Source of the DNA: Buxus sempervirens
Lineage: Eukaryota > Streptophyta > Magnoliopsida > Buxales > Buxaceae
Direction: 5' to 3'
Assembly (NCBI GenBank): GCA_947561395.2
Contig: OX387188.1
Location: 7,858,150 to 7,922,149, forward strand
Length of the DNA stretch: 64,000 bases
In this document: piece by piece, positions 23,897 to 34,904 of the stretch
How positions within the stretch are numbered: position 1 is the stretch's first letter
How the letters are laid out: every line of letters starts with the position of its first letter
Program-made: the position numbers and the translations under genes
Notes under the pieces: generated by a model
Told to the model about the DNA's origin: nothing
Seen by the model: only the letters and a program-made list of their open reading frames with translations
The model's database searches: none

Positions 23897-24725
23897 CTTG
23901 AAAGCTATGCTATGTCAAGGATTGGCAAGGGTAGCCCAAGGGTAGACGCCGTACAGGGCCATACATGAAAAAGAAACATCTTGAAAGTTGTGCTATCCCT
24001 TGCATGAGAAGGGTAGCCGAAGCTGTGCTATCTCAAACACGAGAAGGGTAGCCCAAGGGTACTGCCGTGATTAGGGCCTTCTTGAAAGCTATGCTATGCC
24101 AGGGATTGGCAAGGGTAGCCCAAGGGTGGTCGTCTTGAAAGCTGTGCTATCCCGTGCATGAGAAAGGTAGCCGAAGCTGTGCTATCTCAAACACGAGAAG
24201 GGTAGCCCAAGGGTGCTGCCGTGATTAGGGCCTTCTTGAAAGCTATGCTATGCCAGGGATTGTTAAGGGTAGCCCAAGGGTTGTCGTCTTGAAAGCTATG
24301 CTATCCCGTGCATGAGAAGGGTAGCCGAAGCTGTGCTATCTCAAACACGAGAAGGGTAGCCCAAGGGTACTGCCGTGATTAGGGCCTTCTTGAAAGCTGT
24401 GCTATGCCAGGGATTGGCAAGGGTAGCCCAAGGGTGGTCGTCTTGAAAGCTGTGCTATCCCGTGCATGAGAAAGGTAGCCGAAGCTGTGCTATCTCAAAC
24501 ACAAGAAGGGAAGCCCAAGGGTGCTGCCGTGATTAGGGCCTTCTTGAAAGCTGTGCTATGCCAGGGATTGGTAAGGGTAGCCCAAGGGTTGTCGTCTTGA
24601 AAGCTATGCTATCCCGTGCATGAGAAGGGTAGCCGAAGCTGTGCTATCTCAAACACGAGAAGGGTAGCCCAACGGTGCTGCCATGATTAGGGTCTTCTTG
24701 AAAGCTATGCTATGCCAGGGATTGG
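23897..24725 (-). repeat. 154-bp tandem repeat in the leader of B (left part)
   Basis: The junction CTTGAAAGCTxTGCTATGCC recurs at 24081, 24235, 24389, 24543 and 24697, exactly 154 bp apart. A longer divergent unit comes before it from 23897. Each unit holds three sub-units GCTATC..GGTAGCC that can pair (GCTATCCC with GGGTAGC). The array continues on the far side of D, which shows that D inserted into it. Confidence 0.9.
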
Positions 24726-25289
24726 CAAGGTGTAAGCACCTCATTTTTGCGCTCCCGGAAAAGCCAAAAATGCAGAACCCTGCTAAAAAGTCAAACCCTG
24801 AAGGGTCGAAAGTTGACCTTTCGATCAAATGAAATCTGGCTACCTTGCTGTATCTCAATGGATATAGAATCCCGACACGGTTCCAACGCAACTGATTTTG
24901 CAGGAATCGGAGGCCGGATGAGGATTCTGCGGGCGGTCAAACTTGAGGAAGAGCTGAGAGTTGACTTTTCCTCGATTTTCCGTGCCAAGTACCTTGCTCT
25001 ATACCATTGGATAGAGAATCCTGACACGAGTCCAACGCAACTGAGTTTGCTGGAGTCGGAGTCCGGGTGAAGGTTCTGTTGGCCGGTCAAACTTGAAAAT
25101 GAACCGAAAGTTGACTTTTTGCCGAACCCCGAGCCAGGTGTTTAGCCCAATCCCAATGGATAGAGGACTTCGATATGATTCCAACGCAATTGAGTTTGCT
25201 CAAATCGGAGTCCGGATGAAGAAGATATGAGCAGTCAAAGCTAAGGGCATTTCTGGATTTTTGGCAATGCCACATGGGATGCCACGTGT

Positions 25290-25584
25290 GCCCATGGGGG
25301 CTCCACATAGGATGCCACGTGGACACAATGAGGGCTGCACACGTGGCACCTCCAAACCCTTCATGTCCCCATAAAAACCCTTCATGTCCCCATGAAGACT
25401 CTTCATTCCCCCATGAGTCTCTTCACTTCCCAACCAACCCTTCACCTCCCCAAGGAGACTCTTCACCTCCCCAATGAGTCTCTTCACTTCCCAACCAACC
25501 CTTCACCTCCCCAAGGAGACTCTTCACCTCCCCATGAGTCTCTTCACTTCCCCATGCAACCCTTCATCTCCCATGGTATAAAAA
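25290..25584 (+). promoter_or_regulatory. Palindromic word array and TATA box of LTR D
   Basis: CTTCATG-tccc-CATGAAG (about 25380-25398) and repeated GAGACTC..GAGTCTC pairs (14-nt loops, about 25461-25535) lie directly upstream of TATAAAAA (25577-25584). The layout is as in A, B, C and E but the word is different. Confidence 0.65.
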
Positions 25585-27521
25585 CCAATTTATTTCCAAC
25601 ACAAAAGAGGACCACCATTTCGAACCCCTTCTTTCCCCATTCTCTCCCAAGCTCTCCCACCCTCTCCATCTCTCCCATTCGTCCCCTCCAACAGAAAAAA
25701 AAATCTCTCTTCATCTCTTCCCAAGCACTAAAAAAAAAAACTCTCAAGCATCTCCTTGAGCTCTCCCTTTTCTTCTTCTTCTTCACTTTTTCACTAAAGC
25801 TCAAAGTGAGCAGCTGCTGTCGGGACTTCAAAGGAAGGCTCCAGTTGCTGTTGGAATTCCCAGAGGAATCTACACATCTCCAGAGGGTCTCAGAACCCCC
25901 AGGTAACACCTCTTACTTTGTATTCCCTTACATATATAAGAATGGAGGTATTGTGCTGTGTATAGAGTGTTTAGACTCTCCCATGTTCAGGTTTGTTGTT
26001 TTCAGTAGTTCATGAGTGTTTCCTCCCTTTCTTGGTAACATGGAGGTCTCCGGAGGTAAGGGAGACCCCATACGTGATCTCATGGGAGGTTGAGAGAAAT
26101 GTCCACACACTTAGGGTCATTCAAGATGCTGTTTTCCTTTCTTTCTTTTTGGTTTCTAGCATTGTTTCTTTATTTAAAGAAGGGAGCCTGTTCCCTCTCT
26201 ATTTTCATTCTAATGTACCCCTGAAGTAAGCCCCCCATTTCCCTTCTTGGTTCCCTCTCTTTTTCTCATTTTTTTTTATTAATTTTTTTTATGAGTGTTC
26301 TCTCTGCTGGTCGTACCTCTCCTTGGATTGTTTGTTCTTGATTGTGGTGGCAGCATGCATGCCTCTCATGCATCTCTGTTTTGTTTGATTTCGAATGGTT
26401 AGTTCGTAGACATGTCTGGATGTAAACCGGACTTTTTGTTTTATGCGTGCAATTACCCTTTTGTGCCTTTCTTTCATCATTTTGCTGCTGCCAATGATGC
26501 TAAGCATGTTCCCTCTTCCCCTATACCTAATTTCTTTCTTGTCCCACATGCATGCATCTCCTTTTCCCTTTCTTTGCTTGCTTGCTGTTTTGTGTCTTTA
26601 ACATGTCTCTTTTTAGTATCTAATGTTTTTAGCATGTTCCTATTCCTCTTTTAACATCATATGTACAAATCGTGTAATGTTAAGCATGAAGGTTATGGTA
26701 GAACCCCTTTTTGGTTGGTTGTTGGTGTTCACCAAGGCGCACACACCCATGATGTTTGCTTGCATATTTATATATGTTTTTGATGTCTCATATGGGCTAT
26801 TCATCATATTTGACTGCTGTTGGTAGTGATATATGCATATCCCTTCCCCTTTTGATCTCATGTCTATACATTCTAGGCATGACCATACACAAAGGCCTCA
26901 TAAGCATGATATTTTATTTATTTATTTATTTATTTTATTGTTTCCAGCATCCTTGCCATGATCTCTACTTCAACTAGCCACTGATTTTTGTACATTTGTA
27001 ATCAAGGCTTTTATTTTTGTATACACTAAATCTATGCACACACGCACACACTCATTTGAAGCATGCTAGGTCAAATTTTGTTTGTTTTACCACTAGATTT
27101 TTGTATACACGAGCACACACCTCATCTTTTATATATGTGAAGCATGAAGATGCATATGCTTTCCTCCTAGTTTAAAGTATGTATTCTTGGGCCATTAGAT
27201 TGGTTTTCTCTTATGAATGTTAATTGCTGATCTAGGGAGTGGAGAAGACCAAAACAGGGACACTTAGTCCCTGTTTCTTTGCTAAGCTTGGTTCAAAAGA
27301 AAGGGGAGACAAACCCCTAGCCCTCTCTTATTCTTGTGGTTTTAAACCCCTTCAAAAGAAACCCATTTACTTCCATCTGAACAACTGTGGGCCCACACAG
27401 ACATTAGACAAGCCCAAAAGCCCAGGAAATCATTCCAAAGGGCCAAACCCCAATTTTGATATTTTCTAGTTTTGTGGAATTTTTTTTTGTGATGTTTGCG
27501 ATAAAACCAAACGAACCAATA

Positions 27522-27546
27522 GGGTTTCCGGGTCACCCGGAAACCC
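27522..27546. repeat. Covarying U5 hairpin, copy in LTR D
   Basis: GGGTTTCCGGGT, one base, ACCCGGAAACCC: a perfect 12-bp stem. Compared with LTR C, a C-G pair replaces an A-U pair in the stem. Confidence 0.65.
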
Positions 27547-28486
27547 AACATGGGACCTGGACCACGGTCCAACTTGGAAACATTAATGGGCCTTCCAACG
27601 GGGCCCATCAAGCCCGATAAACCCAAAAGCATGCAAATAAGCAAGTTAAGTAAAGCGAACTAATTGAGCCGGGTGGGCCAAACCCAATGCGGCCCACCCG
27701 AACCTTGATGTGTGGAATGACGTTTAAATTGCGTGGTTTGGTCGAGACCAAGGGCAAGGGCCCACCAAGGCCCACCAACTAAACCAAGTGAGGGTTTAAC
27801 CCGAACTCCATGGAAGCTGGGCTTTCAAAGCCCAAAGCTGGATTACGGGCCCCAAGCCCGATGTCCAGGACACTTTGGAAGACTAAACCAAGATGAATTG
27901 AAGACACTTTGGCAACCATCATGGGGGCCCACCAAAGGCCCGCAAACCAAGGCAGACCCACCCTTGCATGAAAATCACCTAAAAATCCAACTGAAACAAT
28001 TAAGTAAAATCAATTCACTTCACCAAAGCCCACAGGGCCTCCTAGGCTTAGACAGAGGCCCACATGGATACATGGGCTTACCCAAGCCCACCAAGGACAC
28101 CGTGGACCTTCCAACGGGGCCCACACCATCAGATACAGATCACTTAATTTAAGCGAGATAAAATCAACTAAAAGGACCCACACCACTCAGGTGGTCCCAC
28201 CGAGACCTAACTAAAATAGCATGCTGGATTAGGAATCAGGTGAGAACCAAAATAGACAGCTGACTCAAACCAGGGAACCCACGGGACCCGTCATCCGACA
28301 GGGTGGACTGGGGTGTCCACGGACTTCCCCAGACCACAACCGAGAACCAACTTAGAATCTCAAGCCGCAGACCAAAACCCAAAATAGACTAACTTAGGCA
28401 CACAGGTGTCCGCTTGCACCCCATCAGGCGGTGGCGACTCCGATTTCCCGTTTTCTACCAGTGCGACCATTTTTCAGGCGCGCACA

Positions 28487-28985
28487 CAAGGGTAGCCCAA
28501 GGGTGGTAGTCTTGAAAGCTGTGCTATCCCGTGCATGAGAAGGGTAGCCGAAGCTGTGCTATCTCAAACATGAGAAGGGTAGCCCAAGGGTGCTGTCATG
28601 ATTAGGGCCTTCTTGAAAGCTGTGCTATGCCGAGGATTGGCAAGGGTAGCCCAAGGGTGGTCGTCTTGAAAGCTGTGCTATCCCGTGCATGAGAAGGGTA
28701 GTCGAAGCTGTGCTATCTCAAACACGAGAAGGGTGGCCCAAGGGTATGAGAGCTGTGCTATCTTGCATATGAGAAGGGTAGCTTGAGCTATGCTATCCCA
28801 TATACAAGAAGGGTAGCTGAAAGGTATGAGAGCTGTGCTATCTTGCATATGAGAAGGGTAGCCTGAGCTGTGCTATCTCATATACAAGAAGGGCAGCTGA
28901 AAGGTATGAGAGCTGTGTTATCTTGCATATGAGAAGGGTAGCCTAACCTGTGCTATCTCATATACAAGAAGGGTAGCTGAGAATG
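28487..28985 (-). repeat. Tandem repeat in the leader of B (right part)
   Basis: Continues the 154-bp array for about one and a half units, then changes at about 28745 to a related unit of about 77 bp (GTATGAGAGCTGTGCTATC.. with GAGAAGGGTAGC), three copies. All units keep the GCTATC..GGTAGC pairing. Confidence 0.85.
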
Positions 28986-29029
28986 TGCTTGGAAATTTTT
29001 AACAGTGACTTTTGAAATCTTGGTTTTGG

Positions 29030-29345
29030 TGCCGCAGATGGCAAAGTGATTTTTGAAGACCTTTTATTGGTTCTGTGCCGTAGCCGGCAAATGGATTTTT
29101 TTTGAAAATTTTAGGAATGTGCCGCTCATGGCATAATGATTCTTTGAAAATTTTAGGAATTTTAGAATTCTGAAAGATTGGCTTAAAACACTCTTCGGAA
29201 ATCTTTTTTGAGGTTTTACCGTTTTGACGGCGAAACCCGAAATCGTGCCGAGACTGGCAAATTTTGAAATTTTTGCTATGAGGAAGAAAAAATGGGGGGA
29301 CCTTTGGAATTGGCTCCACAAGTCATGCCATGGATGGCATTGCCC
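29030..29345 (-). repeat. TGCC-N6-GGCA hairpin array in the leader of B
   Basis: Five units about 60 bp apart keep the stem TGCC/GGCA and vary the six-base loop: gcagat, gtagcc, gctcat, gagact, atggat. A run of T or A often follows. Confidence 0.7.
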
Positions 29346-29485
29346 CAGCTGAAAAGAATGTATGCCATAGAAAGGCAATTCAATGTTTCTCCCGGGTGAC
29401 AGCTCGATATAACCATGGAAAGCGGTTTATCGTGGGTCACGAGAGATCTTTACAAGTGTACGTTATGAAGGACGATTTTGATGTA

Positions 29486-29612
29486 GGCCCGGAGGCCACT
29501 TTAATCTGTGCTTTTCGGAAAATAATGTGCACCTCAGAAGGCGGCTTGATGTACGCCCGAAGGCGATTTGATGTATGCCCTGAGGCACTTTGATGTACGC
29601 CCGGGAGCGATT
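29486..29612 (-). repeat. NGCC-tetraloop-GGCN array in the leader of B
   Basis: Units of 22-23 bp near GATGTA and ATTTG. GGCC-cgga-GGCC is at 29486-29497, CGCC-cgaa-GGCG at 29554-29565, TGCC-ctga-GGCA at 29576-29587, and a fourth, weaker one at about 29598-29609. The closing pair changes from G-C to C-G to T-A and pairing is kept each time. Confidence 0.7.
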
Positions 29613-31140
29613 TGATTTTGAAAATTCTTTTTGTGCATTTTTGAAAGCAGTTTTGGCCAACAGGGTTGGTATGGTTTTGATTTTGAAATGGGTGCACCTT
29701 GATGTGCAAGTGATTTGTGCATGTGCAGGTAGGTAAGGGCAAGTACCGCAGGGCTCACCCTCCTTAGACATTGTACCAAGCAAAAAACACAACCAGAATT
29801 GAAATGTGTGTGCATCCCTAAAGGGGTTGGTGCCAGTGAAGGCACGACTCTTAGACGTACTTGTGTAAGGAAGCACATTCAAGTCCAAATCAGTCTTTTC
29901 TTTCATCTGTTCTGAAAAATCTCTACTGTCTGATAAAAGAGATGCTTTACAACTTGCCAACGAGGGCGAAATCACTTAAAGCTTAAAAAGCTGGAAAATT
30001 GTTCTATCCCAGGGTTGTTGGGAACCCTAGGACAGGATACAATTGATTTCAAAAGGGGTAGGCTGAAAAGTCCTAAGTCTAGGGTTTCACTACCCATACT
30101 TTGATCTGGCTTGCTTTCGTCTGCTTTTTCTGATCTGGCCGGCTTTCGTCTGCTTGAAGACTGATCCGGACTTAGTGTGCTTCCCGCGGGCTCAATGGGT
30201 CGAGGCCTACGGCTCACATGACTCAATGCATGGGTCTGGGGTGGTTCCCCTGATCAAGGTTAGGTTAGCTTCCTAAAGGGCTAAGGCAGCCCATGATCTA
30301 GGGTTTACTCAATTTGATACAAAAAGCGAGAGTTGCTGCCCCTGATGGACTCTTGGATTTTAAGTTGATTTTACTCCTCTTGTATTTTCATCATTCTCAA
30401 CACAATCACCCTCTCATGCACAACGCGTGGTTCATTCAGAAATGTTAGGTGGGGAAGGATACCCAGCCCGAGACATAAGCCTACAAGGGTCTGGACCAGT
30501 ACTGGATCCTCGCGTGCCACGGCAAGAAACCGGTGGTGCTAATGGACTCCAGAAAACTGGGGGAACGGGTTTACCTTATTTTCCCCGGCAAGCCACGGGA
30601 GCATAGGTGCTAATACCATCCCAAAGATCAGTTCATAGGAACCAGAAGGGTAGGCTGCTAGAGAGGTCTAAGTCTTGGAGAAGAAGAAGCAATATCCGCA
30701 TTCATACATTCAGGGTCGGATCATCCACGCAGTCCCCCTCGTGCATGTCACCCCACACAGTTTGTCGCAATAAATACGAGAAATGAAATCCATCCACGGT
30801 GTGGTGGCGTGCCCGTGTGTGCAGTTGGGCTAAGTGCTGTGTCTAAACGGGTGAGTTTTGTCTGGATTTTGTCGATGAAGGAGTTTTTACTGTCTCATAT
30901 AGTAAGGTGCAGAATTGGCACGCAATACAAGATTCCGAGAGAGTCCCCAGGTAAGTGGGGGGTCACAGGGGACAGCTTAAATCCCACTTTCCTTAGGCAA
31001 TTATCATGTCCTTTTGACAGGACTCCCCAGAATACGCAGTTGCGTGTATTCCACGTCTTACTAAGCAAGGTAGTAAAAACCCTAAAACCAACTAATCCCT
31101 CTTGGGTTGACTCATTCTAACCAGGGGTTCTATTGGGCTT

Positions 31141-31161
31141 AGAGTCCCCACGGAGTCGCCA
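31141..31161 (-). promoter_or_regulatory. Primer-binding site of element B
   Basis: On the - strand TGGCGACTCCGTGGGGACTC follows the LTR end TGCGCACA after 3 nt. It is the same tRNA-Arg-like class as in A and C. Confidence 0.8.
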
Positions 31162-31164
31162 AGT

Positions 31165-32070
31165 TGTGCGCATGGTCGCACGGTGCGAGCCTCCTTGAAG
31201 TGGCGGAAGCAGCTGGAGCTCCTCCTTTGGCCACCAACAGCAAGCTTGTGTATTCTCTCAAGGCTTAAATGGGGAAGAAGATAGTAGAGAGGGGTAGGGT
31301 GGTATTTAGGTGGTGCTCCAAGGGTTCAATGAGCAAGGAGGTGTAAGAGTGGGTGGTTTCGTACCAGGAAGGGTGGGGACGAAGAGGTGGAAACAGCCCA
31401 AAGGAAGCCAACCCCCGAAATGGGGCTGCTGTTGGCTTTTTATAGACAACTTTTTGTATCCGGTATTTAATGTCGGATACACTATACCTCCTTTGTATCT
31501 GACATAAAATGTCGGACACACTAAGCTTCCTTTGTATTCGACATTTTATGTCGGATACAAACACAATCATTTCAAAAATTCAATTTTCTGAGCGAATCTG
31601 TCGGCGAATCCACGCAAATCTCGCGCGCAAATCTCCTTGTATCCGATGAATAGTGTCCGATACACACAAAAGTATGTGTATTCGACATATTTGGTGGGAT
31701 ACAAATGGAAAAATTACAGATTTGCCCCTCGACTTAACCGATTTGACACTTTTAGATATCTGCAGATTGCCCCCTGCGAATTTTGGTTTAGTCCTGATAT
31801 ATTTGGCAAATTTTGGATATTTAGAGATTGCCCCCCTAAGATATTTTGCTGCGTTTGTCGCCACGTGTGCAGTTTCTGGGTTTGCTGCTCGGAAACTTCG
31901 ATAGCTCATATCTTCTCCATCCGAACTCCGATTTGGGCAAACTCAATTGTGTTAGAACCGTATCGAAGCCCTCTATCCATTGGGATAGGATTAAGCGGCT
32001 GATTTGGGGTTTAGCAGAAAGTCAACTTTCGGCTCCCCTCAAGTTTGACCGGCCCATATCTTCTTCATCC
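31165..32070 (-). repeat. 5' LTR of element B (outer end lost)
   Basis: Matches 4919 to about 5820. The outer part of U3 (about 210 bp) is missing and the sequence passes straight into gag of element A at 32071. TATA at 31444-31437; TATCCGACA words at 31455-31695; purine motif at 31188-31231. Confidence 0.88.
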
Positions 32071-32470
32071 AGGAGCAAGAGAAACTGGAAGACCATCCAG
32101 TGATTGCTGATCTTAACCAGCAAATGGCCAACATGACGGCCATGATGGCAGCAATTGTGCAACAAATAGACAGAATCCAAGCACCACAACAACAGCTACC
32201 AGTACCTCCACCACAGTAGCCAATACCTCCGCTGCAACCACCGGCGCCACAACCACAGCAACCGGTTCCTCAACCACTGCCAATCCCTCCAGAAGAGCTA
32301 CCACAAGCTCCTTTGCAGCAAAACCCGCATATGCCCGAGCAGCCAATCCCACAACCTCTGCCAGCTCAGCCAGTACAGCAGCTGCAGATTCCAGTGCCCC
32401 CTGCTATCCCACAGCAACAAGTAATGCTACAAGGAATGGGGCATGAAGAAGAAGAGTAGTACCGAGCACA
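32071..32470 (+). pseudogene. gag: gag of element A, N-terminal fragment
   Basis: Encodes EQEKLEDHPVIADLN followed by NMTAMMAAIVQQIDRIQAP and a long proline/glutamine-rich stretch, matching the N-terminal third of the gag of C. The true start lies in sequence lost at the junction with B. It is cut on the right by solo LTR E. Broken fragment with a few breaks. Confidence 0.8.
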
Positions 32471-33039
32471 GGAAGTGTTAGCACCTGATTTTTGCACCCC
32501 AAAAAATGCAAAAATGAAATTTTAATTAAAAAGTCAAACCCTGAGGGGGCCAAAATTTGACTTTTTGATCCAAAGAAAATTGGCCATCAAACTTCCTTTC
32601 ATTGAAGAGAGCATTTCGACACGGTTCTAACGCAACTGAGTTTGCTGGAATCGGAGTCCAGATGAGGAAGTTATGAGTCAGTCAAACTTTTGGGGGAGTG
32701 AAAGTTGACTTTTTGCTCGACCCCAATTCAACTGCCCAATTTGATCCCAGTGGATAGTGGGTTCCGAGCCGATTCCAACGACACCAAATTTGCTGAAATC
32801 GGACATCAGACGGAAAAGTTATGGGCAGTTGAAGTTTCGAGAAAGCTGCCCATGTGGCAAAACAGCAGCAAAAAGCAGAATAAATAAATTAAATAAACCA
32901 AAAAAAATCATATCTTTATTTTTTAATAATATTTTAATAAAAGAATCTCGTTATATAATATAATAATCAAAAAATCGGATAAAAATCTTTAAATAAATCA
33001 AATTTAATAAAGCATTTGAAACCCAACATTTTAAAAACG

Positions 33040-33309
33040 TGCTGGACCGTATTTGAAGTACGGGCGAGGCATGCCCGTATTTCAAATACGGGCAAGCTTC
33101 TAGAAGGGGACGCGTGTCCCGCCGTATAGGACACGCGTCCCGTACGGCCGATTTTGCGAGATTTGAAAATGTGCGTTTTTCGCCTGTATTTGAATTACGG
33201 GCAAGGCACGCCCGTACTTGAAGTACGGGCAAGGCATTCCCGTACTTCAAATATGGGCACGAAAATTTTGGCTATAAATAGGGGGCCAGCCCCCCCCCCC
33301 CCCCCCCCC
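33040..33309 (+). promoter_or_regulatory. Palindromic word array, TATA box and C-tract of LTR E
   Basis: Repeated inverted words CCCGTATTTGAA / TTCAAATACGGG and GGACGCGTGTCC..GGACACGCGTCC lie at 33040-33255. TATAAATA follows at 33273-33280 and a run of about 20 C at 33290-33309, near the expected transcription start. Confidence 0.65.
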
Positions 33310-34904
33310 ATTTGGGCAAGTTGGTCCTCCTTGCTAGCCCCCCTCTCCTTCTTTGTCTTCTCCACGTCCAAGCTTTGCCTCCACTCTGCCAGCATCCATC
33401 CTAATGACCAAAATACCCTTATGCTACCTAAATCTTGCTTTTTTCACCCTTTTAGCATAAGAAACCCAGTGAACCCCTGTTCAAACCAATCCATGAAATC
33501 CAACGGAGGTGCGGGAGCGCTGCCGAAATTCTCGGAGAAGCCTAACATCCTCAAATCAAAGAATTAATAGTGTGGTAACATTTCTTTTTTCAATATACAT
33601 ATGTGAATTTCCTTATTTATACAACTTTGAATTTCTCTTGTTTTCTTATATTTTCACTAACCTGTTTGCTTGATTGTGCTGGGAATCTTTTCACGTAAAT
33701 GAGTGCTCTTTCACGGGAAGGCAAAGAGTGAATCAAAAGGAAGAAAATATAAGAGTTGACATGATCCAAGTGACGTTATTTGTCAAATGCAAAAGAGGAA
33801 ATTGTCCTCTTTGAATAATCTCATGTAACCCCATCCTCTTCCCTCATTCCATTCTCGTTTTACCAAAATGAAAGAAGAAGAGAAGGTGAATTGAATACCA
33901 TTGCTAAAGAAAGAGGAAAAATGGCTTTCCAAGCTAAAATGAAGAGAATTGAGAATATTGAAGGCACTGGAACCCCTGCAGAGGTCACCGGAGTACCCAA
34001 GAAGCTCGCCGGGAAGATCCCAATCAAAATCAACACAAAACGGCGAAATGGAGCGAAAACCGTATACTCAGAGCGGTCCAGGCATGACCGTAGTTAATCT
34101 ACGGTCTGGCCTGAACCGTATTAAAAATACGGTTCAGCCCAGACCGTGATTAAAATACGGTCAGACCAGTAAATATCTTAAAAAACCATTTTTCCGACCC
34201 GGTTGGACCTAATCCGGCCCATTTTTGCATAATCTGACCCCTTGGGCTTCTTGGACTTTTCCAAGCCCATTTTGAGACCGTGGGCCTAATTGGGCCCACC
34301 AAGGCTTCGTGGGCCCTCCAATGGGGCCCACATCCCATCTGGCCCAACCAAGGCCCATTTTGATAAATGGACCCAAGGCCACATGATCAAATTGCCATTG
34401 GGCCAAATCCAAGCCCATTGGGCCCTAAAAGACATCAATCCACTAACTTTGTAAATATAAATAAATCTTTAAACCAAATAGCCATAATCAAATAAGGGTT
34501 ACCCAATAACCCGGACTGGGCCTTGGGCTTGACTTAAGCCCAATTTGGATCCCAATGGGCCCGTAACCGACTCACTTCACCAAATAATAAAAAGATAAAA
34601 TCAAATAAAAGGGGAACCTACACCATCAATGGTCCCCATTCAGACCAAATAAGTGTGTATGTTGGTCTAAGAAGGGTGAGAATTAAGTTGACTCAAGACC
34701 AAGGAGACCCAAGGGACCTGTCAATCGACGGGGCGCGCTAGTGTGTCTTCGGGCTTCCCTAGACGTAACCGAGAACTTGCTTAGTGTAAGCACCTCATTT
34801 TTGCGCTCCAAAAAAAAAAAAAAAAAAAACCAAAAATGCAAACCCTGGACAGAAAGTCAAACCCTAAGGGGTGAAAAGTTGACTTTTTGATCAAGTGAAA
34901 ATTG

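Larger units (their letters stand above)
24731..28486 (+). mobile_element. Solo LTR D (Tat-type), TSD CAAGG
   Basis: TGTAAGCACCTCATTTTTG at the start, GCGCGCACA at the end, no PBS or internal region. CAAGG stands at 24726-24730 and 28487-28491. A solo LTR forms by recombination between the two LTRs of one copy (known process). Contents: three U3 modules (about 24843-25256), word array (25290-25560), TATA (25577-25584), purine motif (25828-25872), CCCCCAG|GTAACA (GT at 25903-25904), TGGGCC-rich segment, covarying hairpin and PBS-like decamer (about 28432-28441). Open frames such as 25392-26015 are not genes. Confidence 0.9.
23583..31140 (-). other. 5' leader of element B (interrupted by solo LTR D)
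   Basis: About 3.8 kb of B sequence once D (24731-28486) is set aside. It carries three kinds of short hairpin array (23897-24725 with 28487-28985, 29030-29345 and 29486-29612), then the block shared with the leaders of A and C (about 29810-31135). There is no convincing protein. Confidence 0.75.
4919..32070 (-). mobile_element. Element B: gag-only LTR retrotransposon inserted in A's leader
   Basis: Read on the - strand: 5' LTR 31165-32070, PBS 31141-31161, leader, gag 22110-23582, 3' non-coding region, PPT at 6034, 3' LTR 4919-6033. Element C and solo LTR D interrupt it. The left end begins TGTGCGCA after ATCAT. The right end is lost: about 210 bp of the 5' LTR are missing and the break abuts A's gag, so no target duplication can be matched. 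The element is broken (insertions, a lost end and a few gag breaks). Its LTRs differ by a few percent by eye. Confidence 0.85.

Noticed and set aside
23897-24730. Regular spaced repeats resembling a CRISPR array or centromeric satellite
   Set aside because: Plant nuclear context, contiguous 154-bp monomers without unique spacers, and location between PBS and gag of B.
25392-26015. 207-codon frame with HFPTNPSPPQGDSS repeats
   Set aside because: Spans the word array, TATA and UTR of solo LTR D; not coding.
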